From contig NZ_JAZHRT010000001.1 in NCBI RefSeq assembly GCF_036924535.1, forward strand, positions 2,418,001 to 2,482,000: DNA of 64,000 nucleotides, read 5' to 3'. How positions within the stretch are numbered: the stretch's first letter is position 1; each line of letters starts with the position of its first letter. The notes beneath the pieces are model-generated. The model saw nothing but the letters and a program-made list of their open reading frames with translations. It ran no database searches and was not told the DNA's origin. This DNA comes from Bradyrhizobium sp. AZCC 2262 (GTDB lineage Bacteria > Pseudomonadota > Alphaproteobacteria > Rhizobiales > Xanthobacteraceae). Positions 1 to 6,115 of the stretch are shown in pieces. The position numbers and the translations under genes are program-made.

Positions 1-1
1 C

Positions 2-394
2 TTGGGCTTTTTGTTCAGACTCATCCTGTGGAGCTGCTGTCTACTGGCGGGTCTGCCACTCCAGGCGCAAGAGGGTAAAGGTCACGCTACCCTCCATCAT
101 CCTCCACAAGACCAGTGGCTGCACGAAAAATTCTATTCAAACTGGCGCATGCCCGACAATCCATCGGCTAGCTGTTGCAACGACGCGGATTGTTACCCGA
201 CTGAAATCCAGTACATTGACGGAAACATCTACGCCAAGCGTAGAGAAGACGGGAAGTACATTCTGATTCCGCCCGAAAAGGTGGAACGCAATAGGGATAA
301 TCCGGATGGACGAAATCACTTGTGCGCACCGCCGCCCAATCCCTTGCTCCCGTTTGATACCGTATACTGCTTCGCATTGGGAGGCGCCACATGA
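2..394 (+). CDS. exported cysteine-containing hypothetical protein, possibly 5'-truncated
   Basis: A reading frame of 130 codons begins with TTG at the very edge of the window, so the true start may lie outside it. The first 23 residues look like a signal peptide: a hydrophobic core followed by LPLQAQ, a plausible signal peptidase site. The mature part has Cys at about 58, 59 and 64 and two more near the C-terminus, which would suit disulfides in the periplasm. I recall similar short exported proteins from rhizobia but know no function. It ends about 130 bases before the FixJ-type regulator on the same strand. Confidence 0.55.
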   Translation: MGFLFRLILWSCCLLAGLPLQAQEGKGHATLHHPPQDQWLHEKFYSNWRMPDNPSASCCNDADCYPTEIQYIDGNIYAKRREDGKYILIPPEKVERNRDNPDGRNHLCAPPPNPLLPFDTVYCFALGGAT

Positions 395-523
395 CGCCCC
401 AGCGGCGCCTCTCAGAGTAGAATTCCGCGGACCAATCGCCATGGGTTGTCGGGGGAATCCGCAAAAGAAAATGCTGTGACGATACGGTCGGTTGGACTCT
501 AACAAGTATGGCGGTAACAATTC

Positions 524-1297
524 ATGACCGTTGACCAAGCCTTAATTGCTATTATCGACAGCGACGACTCCATGCGAGCGCGATTGCGGATCTTGCTCGA
601 GGCGGCGGGCCTGAAAATCGAGCTCTTCAAATCGGCCGAAGAATATTTGAAGAGAAGCAAGTCTCATCCACCCAATTGCATCGTGCTAGACGTGCGGTTG
701 CCCGGCATAAGCGGTCTCGATTTTCAGTCCAGACAAGCAAAGACCGGACGCAAAACACCTTTAGTGTTTCTTACCGCTCAGAACGAAGTAAGGACATCCG
801 TTCGGGCGATGAAGGCTGGGGCCATAGAGTTTCTTACCAAGCCCTTTCAAGATGAAGAGCTGCTCGACGCGGTGAGAAGCGGCATAGAGCGTGATGTCGC
901 AGCGCGTTTGCAAAAGCAGATCTTGGACGAGCTTCGAACCCGGCTTGCATCGCTTTCGCTTCGCGAAAGGGAGACGATGGTGTTGCTTTCAGCAGGACAG
1001 GGACCCAAGCAGATCGCGGGCCAATTGGGTGTCTGCACGCATACGGCTCGCGTTCACAGTGGTCGAGTTCTGGTCAAGATGGGGGCACGCTCAGTAGCCG
1101 ATCTGGTGCGAATGGTGGATAGGCTGGAACATCTGTCTCGCGAAGGAAAAGAGCTTCGCTTTCGAGCTAACGCTAAGTGCCGTGTGACCAACCGCGACGG
1201 CGCTACCGTCCGACGTTCAGGCGCCCACACATGTCCTGATGGCCACTCAGTTGAGATCCGCGGCCAATTTATGCCGCCGGTCCCCTCACTATCCTGA
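524..1297 (+). CDS. FixJ/StyR/TodT-type response regulator with C-terminal extension
   Basis: A 257-residue two-domain regulator. The receiver (about 5-120) has the acidic pocket DSDD, phospho-acceptor Asp56 in VLDVRLPG, and Lys in FLTKPF. The LuxR-type helix-turn-helix follows (about 140-200, LSLRERETMVLL and KQIAGQLGV). Oddities: the recognition-helix region reads VHSGRVLVKMGARS where its paralogues here have VHR, and about 45 unrecognised residues follow the HTH. This family is phosphorylated by PAS-type histidine kinases and activates transcription. The kinase at 9716 and the kinase-hydroxylase fusion at 6116 are candidate partners (inference). Confidence 0.85.
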   Translation: MTVDQALIAIIDSDDSMRARLRILLEAAGLKIELFKSAEEYLKRSKSHPPNCIVLDVRLPGISGLDFQSRQAKTGRKTPLVFLTAQNEVRTSVRAMKAGAIEFLTKPFQDEELLDAVRSGIERDVAARLQKQILDELRTRLASLSLRERETMVLLSAGQGPKQIAGQLGVCTHTARVHSGRVLVKMGARSVADLVRMVDRLEHLSREGKELRFRANAKCRVTNRDGATVRRSGAHTCPDGHSVEIRGQFMPPVPSLS

Positions 1298-1343
1298 GGT
1301 CAGGACATTCTCGCCGGTGCGCGCTGGCCTGTGAACAGCGGAA

Positions 1344-1648
1344 TTAGATCACAAATGACTTCGGCATGGGACGCAGCTTGGCACCCTTTGGAAGAATTGC
1401 GAGGATTAGGTCATCAACGCCGAGCCCTCACCGTTGATCTGTTCTTTGATTGCTTCTGGACTGCCGGCGAACGCGAATCGTGGCACCAACTCGTCGGGAA
1501 TCAGCTGCGTAAGCTTAGCTTTCGTATGCCTGTCTCGCTCCAACTTGTAGGCTGTCCCCACATCTTCTGTTACACGTCGTGTCAGTCGGTCGACCGGCCC
1601 GGAATTGTCGCGCCTCTGATGGCGGCGCCTCGTCTCATTTCTCCGCAA
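1344..1648 (-). pseudogene. C-terminal remnant of a luciferase-like (LLM) flavin monooxygenase
   Basis: Read on the minus strand from 1648, the sequence contains DELVPRFAFAGSPEAIKEQI, the typical near-C-terminal motif of LLM-class flavin-dependent oxidoreductases. At about 1410 the frame shifts, and the alternative frame continues with GVDDLILAILPKGAKLRP to a stop at 1344-1346, which fits the usual C-terminal strand. The N-terminal three quarters are absent. It lies antisense in the region before the ammonium transporter, so it is a fossil rather than a working gene. Confidence 0.55.
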
Positions 1649-1795
1649 GAGAACTTCAACAGCGACAAGTTAACGAAAGCAGATTTTCACAAGCCTGCTA
1701 ATCATAAACAGATAAGTACTTTCCGACCTTGGCGGGTTACAACGTGGCGAGTTCGTTCTTGTCCACGGCTCCGCCAGCGCCCACGGGATAGCACC

Positions 1796-3187
1796 ATGTC
1801 GTTCCTGCTGAGAGGCGTCGGTTGGCGCTATGTGTCCGCGCTGATGGTGTCGTGCATCATCGCCTCGCCAGCCTGTGCCGGCGGAGCAAAGGCGCCCGAC
1901 ACGGGTGACACGGCTTGGGTGTTGGTCGCGTCGGCGCTCGTGCTGTTCATGACGCTTCCCGGGCTCGCGTTGTTCTACGGCGGCCTGGTGCGCGCGCGGA
2001 ATCTGCTCTCCGTACTGATGCATTGCTTCGTCATTTGCTGCGTGGTCTCGCTGCTCTGGGCAGCATTCGGCTACAGTCTTAGCTTCGGTCACGGCGGGGT
2101 GTTGATCGGTCCGCTCGACAACCCTTTCCTCGTCCATCTCGGCAACAAGGCGCTGCGCGGCAACTTGCCGGAGGCGGTGTTCGCACTGTTTCAGATGACC
2201 TTCGCCGTCATCACCCCTGCGCTCATAATCGGCGCGTTCCCGGAACGCGTGCGCTTTCCGTTTGTCCTGCTGTTCACGATGGGATGGTTCGTTATCGTCT
2301 ATTTGCCGGTTGCGCATTGGGTTTGGGGGGGCGGCTGGGCCGCGGCCGCGGGCGTCATCGATTTCGCCGGAGGCATCGTTGTCCACACCACCGCCGGCGT
2401 CAGTGCGCTGGTCGCGGCCCTCATGGTCGGCGCGCGCGCCGGCTTCCCGCGCCACGTGTTGCCGCCGCACAACCCGGGCATGACTGTGGCAGGCGCGGGC
2501 ATGCTGTGGGTCGGCTGGTTCGGCTTCAACGGCGGCAGCGCATTGGCGGCCGACGGCTCGGCCGGCATGGCCATTCTTGCCACGCATTTTGCCGCATCGG
2601 CGGCAGCGCTCACCTGGATGGCGGTCGAATGGCTTTGCGCAGGCAGACCGAGCTCGATCGGTCTCGTGACCGGCGCCGTCGCCGGCCTTGCCACCATCAC
2701 GCCGGCGGCGGGCTTCGTCGGGCCGACGAGTGCTATCGCCATCGGCGTGGCCGGCGGCGCCGTCTGCTTCCTGACCACGATTTTTGTCAAGCATCGGCTG
2801 CACATCGACGATTCGCTCGACGTCTTCTCCGTGCATGGCGTCGGCGGCATGCTCGGCTCCTTGCTGGTGGCGGTGTTCGTGGCGCGCACGCTGGGTGGCG
2901 TTGGCTACGCTGGCACGAACTTAGCAGGCCAGCTCGGCGCGCAAACGATCGGTATAGCCGCAGCGGCGGCGTGGTCGGCGCTGGCCACCGTCGCGCTCGT
3001 TAAGTTGGTCGGCGCCGCCGTCGGCGTCCGCGTCGAGGCGCAGGACGAATATGAAGGATTAGACTTCGCCTCGCACGGCGAGCGCGCCTACGACTACGGA
3101 CACTCCTCCGCGAGAAAGCCCCTTCGCCTTATGAGCCCCGAAGCGGAAACAGACCACTCTGCGGAGGTCAAGAAGAACCGCAGGTGA
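1796..3187 (+). CDS. amt: Amt/MEP/Rh-family ammonium transporter
   Basis: A 463-residue polytopic membrane protein for NH4+/NH3 uptake across the inner membrane. It begins with a signal-like hydrophobic segment ending near PACAGG, then shows the family hallmarks: LPGLALFYGGLVRARN in the first core helix, AVFALFQMTFAVITPALI, and the HTTAGVSALVAALMVG and GWFGFNGGSAL segments, with the C-terminal SVHGVGGMLGSLL helix. I chose ATG 1796 because the open frame further upstream (from 1331) reads unlike protein and overlaps an antisense LLM remnant. No glnK lies next to it, which is unusual for Amt. The cytoplasmic tail is long and charged. Confidence 0.9.
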   Translation: MSFLLRGVGWRYVSALMVSCIIASPACAGGAKAPDTGDTAWVLVASALVLFMTLPGLALFYGGLVRARNLLSVLMHCFVICCVVSLLWAAFGYSLSFGHGGVLIGPLDNPFLVHLGNKALRGNLPEAVFALFQMTFAVITPALIIGAFPERVRFPFVLLFTMGWFVIVYLPVAHWVWGGGWAAAAGVIDFAGGIVVHTTAGVSALVAALMVGARAGFPRHVLPPHNPGMTVAGAGMLWVGWFGFNGGSALAADGSAGMAILATHFAASAAALTWMAVEWLCAGRPSSIGLVTGAVAGLATITPAAGFVGPTSAIAIGVAGGAVCFLTTIFVKHRLHIDDSLDVFSVHGVGGMLGSLLVAVFVARTLGGVGYAGTNLAGQLGAQTIGIAAAAAWSALATVALVKLVGAAVGVRVEAQDEYEGLDFASHGERAYDYGHSSARKPLRLMSPEAETDHSAEVKKNRR

Positions 3188-3435
3188 ACGTCAGGAGCAA
3201 GTCATGACGGACAATAAGATACAATCGGCCACTTGCCGCGGAAGATGTGGGCGATGCTGGTTGGAATCTCACACGCGCGGAAAAGGAGGTTGCCGCGGTG
3301 GAGCTCAATGGCGCTGTCGCTCCTGCCCAGCCGCGGCTGCTTGTCACTGCTCACGCCATGAAGCAGGCGAGGCGTTGAATCTGCCGCAACTTCCGTAAGT
3401 CTGGAGGAATCTTCCACGTTCGTGACGAGGGTTCC

Positions 3436-3451
3436 TAGTACTCAGGTACTA
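3436..3451. promoter_or_regulatory. palindrome, candidate operator
   Basis: TAGTAC-TCAG-GTACTA is a perfect inverted repeat with 6-bp arms and a 4-bp spacer. It lies in the gap (3188-3540) between amt and the decayed receiver gene; I see no convincing gene in that gap. A dimeric regulator such as a FixJ/NarL-type protein could bind it, but no regulator is established. Confidence 0.3.
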
Positions 3452-3540
3452 TATCCAGGATAGCTGTTCCGTGACATCATCACTTTCGCTTCTAGAGAAC
3501 GTGAGAGCCGGTTATTTGTTACCGAGGATCGGACGAGCGG

Positions 3541-3726
3541 TTGAGAAAAATCCCGCTTGCAGCGATGATCGACGACGACTCTTTAACTCGGGCCGCCATT
3601 GATGGTCTCGTTAGGTAGCTTGGATTTTCAGCCAGCACGTTCGCATTGCCGAATCGTTTCTGCAGTCATCTTCGATGGGGAAACGGGATGCCTGATATTG
3701 GACGTGCAAATGCCAAAAATGCGCGG
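3541..3726 (+). pseudogene. decayed tandem copy of the receiver gene that follows
   Basis: These 186 bases repeat the first part of the receiver gene at 3727, from TTG through the phospho-acceptor segment. The copy has a TAG stop after about 25 codons (at VR*LGF) and two single-base losses relative to the intact copy, so it cannot encode a receiver. Both copies share long identical stretches such as the run encoding LILDVQMPK. It is a partial tandem duplication with one copy decaying. Confidence 0.8.
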
Positions 3727-4122
3727 TTGACAGAAATCCCGCTTATCTCGATCGTCGACGACCACTCTTTGATCCGGTCGGCCATTGAAGATCTCGTGAG
3801 ATCGCTCGGATTTTCAGCGTGCACCTTCGCATCAGCTGAATCGTTTCTGCAGTCATCATCGATGAGGGAAACGGGATGCCTGATATTGGACGTGCAAATG
3901 CCAAAAATGAGCGGGATAGACCTGCAGGACCACTTGTCTCAAAACGGCTTTGACATTCCGATTATCTTCATCACGGCCTATTCCGACGAGGCCACTAAGG
4001 AGCGCGCGCTGAGCGCCGGAGCTATCTGCTTCCTCCGAAAGCCATTAGACATCGGGCGTCGCCTTATCGACTGTCTTCACGCGGCGCTCGACAGAGGCAG
4101 GGGACCTGCTCCGGTGAACTAG
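3727..4122 (+). CDS. single-domain CheY-like response regulator
   Basis: A 131-residue receiver without output domain when started at TTG 3727. That start is preferred because the upstream part of the frame belongs to the decayed duplicate and reads out of phase with the receiver fold. Features: acidic pair in SIVDDHS, Asp55 in LILDVQMPK, Thr in IFITAYS and Lys in FLRKPL, so all switch residues are present. It points towards the 3' end of the minus-strand monooxygenase operon. It may act as a phosphate sink or relay for the kinases nearby (inference). Its closest relative in the window is the receiver at 13011. Confidence 0.8.
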   Translation: MTEIPLISIVDDHSLIRSAIEDLVRSLGFSACTFASAESFLQSSSMRETGCLILDVQMPKMSGIDLQDHLSQNGFDIPIIFITAYSDEATKERALSAGAICFLRKPLDIGRRLIDCLHAALDRGRGPAPVN

Positions 4123-4175
4123 TCCCTCAGTTGTTCAGGCGAACGAACGGCCTCCACGCGTCTCCTGCTCACCGT

Positions 4176-5201
4176 TCAGATCTCAACCGTATTGAGGCCG
4201 CATCGAGTCAAGAGGGCGTGGTGCGCTGTCCGCACTTTCGTTGCAACAGCCTGGGGTTGCAGCGGACGAGGTGCTTGTACAAACAGCTCGACCAAGCCTT
4301 CCATTCCCCGATACGCCAGCGGCGCCCAATGCTTGACCCACTGGTTGAGCAACTCTGTATTGGCGGGACGCTGCGCCACAGCATATTGGACCAGAGCTGT
4401 GGTCCAATCGCGGCTCCGCTCACTGTCAAGCTCAAAATCGTCAAGCATCAAGGCGAGCAGAGCATCTCCTTGAGCACGTGCCAGCTCAGCGAGCTGCACG
4501 TTGAAGAGGGCGTCGAAAACTGGCTTTACCGTCAGATTGAGCGCCGCAAAAGCCTCACCCCAGTCGTACGCGATAAGCATTTTTTCCACGGTTTCGCGCA
4601 GCGGTTGCCAAGCCGGATCTTCCTCCCAGCACTGCCGGGCGTGTGCGCTTGAGGCTAACTCCGCGTCATGCTCGAGTGAGAGCGACTTGGCCCGGTAGGC
4701 CACCCATTGAATACGGCGTAGCTCATCAGCGGCCTGAAAGTAGCCGGCGTTAGCGATGAATGATGAAGGTGCCAACTGCGCCATGTAGAGGCCGGTCATT
4801 TGCAAGGCATGCATGGGGAAGCGGGCAGGCAGATAAAGCCGCTTCAATAGGCGTACCCACTCTGTCTGAAGACTGGCATCGTGGTTGCGGCGTTCAAATT
4901 CTTCCACCAAGCTGCCTACGTAGCCCTCACGCTCGGCTTGTCGCTGCACGTAGACCTGATAGGTGAGCTGGTGTGGATCACGGAAGCCTTCCCAATCATC
5001 GGTGTGCAGGGGAGAACCTTCCCGATACTTTAGATACCAGGCGTTGATGGGCGTGTTTGGGTCAAGTTCAAAGGGAGCAGGCTGGCGGCCATAATGGTAG
5101 TGCAACCTGGCCGTGACGACCTCGTACTCAGTGGGTTTTCGGCGCACGTCGCCAAACAGACTCCACGTTTTGGCGGGCTCTCGCCTACGAGCCATTGCCA
5201 T
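4176..5201 (-). CDS. tmoE: toluene/alkene monooxygenase hydroxylase beta subunit (TmoE-like)
   Basis: The small structural subunit of a soluble diiron monooxygenase hydroxylase (alpha-beta-gamma dimer). Its 341 residues match the family length of about 330. The N-terminal KTWSLFGDVRRKPTEYEVVT block is characteristic, followed by the helical ferritin-like fold (QRQAEREGYVGSLVEEFERR) with no diiron ligands, as expected for beta. ATG 5201 is preferred over upstream in-frame codons because GGGAGG sits 7 bases before it, overlapping the end of tmoD. It is the last gene of the minus-strand operon; no reductase gene (tmoF) follows. Confidence 0.88.
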   Translation of the reverse strand: MAMARRREPAKTWSLFGDVRRKPTEYEVVTARLHYHYGRQPAPFELDPNTPINAWYLKYREGSPLHTDDWEGFRDPHQLTYQVYVQRQAEREGYVGSLVEEFERRNHDASLQTEWVRLLKRLYLPARFPMHALQMTGLYMAQLAPSSFIANAGYFQAADELRRIQWVAYRAKSLSLEHDAELASSAHARQCWEEDPAWQPLRETVEKMLIAYDWGEAFAALNLTVKPVFDALFNVQLAELARAQGDALLALMLDDFELDSERSRDWTTALVQYAVAQRPANTELLNQWVKHWAPLAYRGMEGLVELFVQAPRPLQPQAVATKVRTAHHALLTRCGLNTVEI

Positions 5202-5203
5202 GG

Positions 5204-5524
5204 CTAATCCTCCCGTTCGAGATACCACTCGAGTGCCTCATCGCCCACATAGCGCATCCGGCCGGCAAACCCGGACAAGGAACGTTCCAGATCGGCCAGT
5301 CGAAAGGAACGCCCCAACACGGCTTCCAGACTCTTACGGGTTACCCGGCAAAGCCGGGGAGTGTGGATACGCACATACCCGCCGCGGTCCTCGTACAGGA
5401 GTTCGGCGTCAGGATTGTCATCCTCAATAGCTATCAGCATTGCCTCGATGATCTCCTGGTCCATGCCACGTAGCACCGGGCCCACGAACCTTTGCGGTCG
5501 AACCGTTTCCATCGCCTTTCTCAT
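5204..5524 (-). CDS. tmoD: monooxygenase effector/coupling protein (TmoD-like)
   Basis: A 106-residue cofactorless effector that binds the hydroxylase and tunes its active site for O2 activation. The family signature appears as VGPVLRGMDQEIIEAMLIAI, EDNP-type acidic turn, GGYVRIHTP and a C-terminal LERSLSGFAGRM. The ATG overlaps the tmoC stop (ATGA, 5521-5524), so translation is probably coupled. tmoE starts 3 bases after the stop. Length and order match TmoD/TouD/TbuV-type proteins. Confidence 0.88.
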   Translation of the reverse strand: MRKAMETVRPQRFVGPVLRGMDQEIIEAMLIAIEDDNPDAELLYEDRGGYVRIHTPRLCRVTRKSLEAVLGRSFRLADLERSLSGFAGRMRYVGDEALEWYLERED

Positions 5525-5862
5525 CTGCTGCCCTGAGGAATACCCACGGAGATTGTCGAATCCTCTACCTTGACCGGGTAACGATGGAGCTGACAGTGTT
5601 TTGGATTCACGCCTTCGCCCGTCGACACATCGAACTGCCAAAAGTGGGCTGCGCAGGTAAGAATGTGCCCGTCGAGCTCTCCATCGGCGAGGATTGTCTT
5701 CTGGTGGGGACAATGTCCCTGATAGGCACAAATATTGCCACCGGCCAAGTGGACGAGGAGGATCAACTCGTCTCCTACTTGGACATCAGTTATATCACCT
5801 TCCCAAAGATCCCCCAGAGTAGTTACCGGAATCCACTGCAGTGTCGTATCCTGAGGCATCAT
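5521..5862 (-). CDS. tmoC: Rieske-type ferredoxin of the monooxygenase (TmoC-like)
   Basis: A 113-residue [2Fe-2S] Rieske protein that passes electrons from a reductase to the diiron hydroxylase. Ligands are visible: Cys51 and His53 in CPHQ, Cys70 and His73 in CAAHFWQFD. The FWQF stretch after the second pair matches the TmoC family. ATG 5862 follows GGAGGT by 5 bases. Its 5' end overlaps the 3' end of tmoB by 68 bases, much longer than usual. The stop overlaps the tmoD start. The missing partner is a FAD/[2Fe-2S] reductase (TmoF). Confidence 0.9.
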   Translation of the reverse strand: MMPQDTTLQWIPVTTLGDLWEGDITDVQVGDELILLVHLAGGNICAYQGHCPHQKTILADGELDGHILTCAAHFWQFDVSTGEGVNPKHCQLHRYPVKVEDSTISVGIPQGSR

Positions 5863-6100
5863 AAAACACCTCCACAAAACTCATCGACGGCATTACCGCC
5901 TGGGCAACCGTTTGGTCGGGCAGCAAGACCAAGCCATTATGTTGCACGCGCAGGGACGCATCTTGCGGCGGCAAGCGTCGGCCAATCACGTGATAGGCTA
6001 CCTTCTGAGCAACGACCTCCATCGTGTCCTCGTCATCTACTAGCACGAGCAACGTCGCAAAATCGCCGCGGAAAGCCGCCTGAAGCGGAACTGTGGCCAT
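5795..6100 (-). CDS. tmoB: monooxygenase hydroxylase gamma subunit (TmoB-like)
   Basis: A 101-residue protein with the ubiquitin-like fold of the TmoB family: VPLQAAFRGDFATLLVLVDD, VAQKVAYHVIGRRLPP and a C-terminal FVEVFYD strand. It forms the gamma part of the hydroxylase. Compared with TmoB (about 84 residues) it carries about 15 extra residues after VEVFYD, and these overlap tmoC in another frame; the extension may come from loss of the original stop. AAGGAGCG precedes the ATG, just after the alpha-subunit stop at 6116. Confidence 0.85.
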   Translation of the reverse strand: MATVPLQAAFRGDFATLLVLVDDEDTMEVVAQKVAYHVIGRRLPPQDASLRVQHNGLVLLPDQTVAQAVMPSMSFVEVFYDASGYDTAVDSGNYSGGSLGR

Positions 6101-6115
6101 ACGCTTCGCTCCTTG

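Noticed and set aside
1670..2836. 388-codon open frame on the minus strand opposite amt
   Set aside because: Composition is Arg/Gly/His-rich shadow sequence, and the plus strand encodes a clear ammonium transporter.
3204..3398. Short plus-strand frame after amt, considered as a P-II (glnK) relic
   Set aside because: The Cys-rich translation has no P-II motif in any frame.
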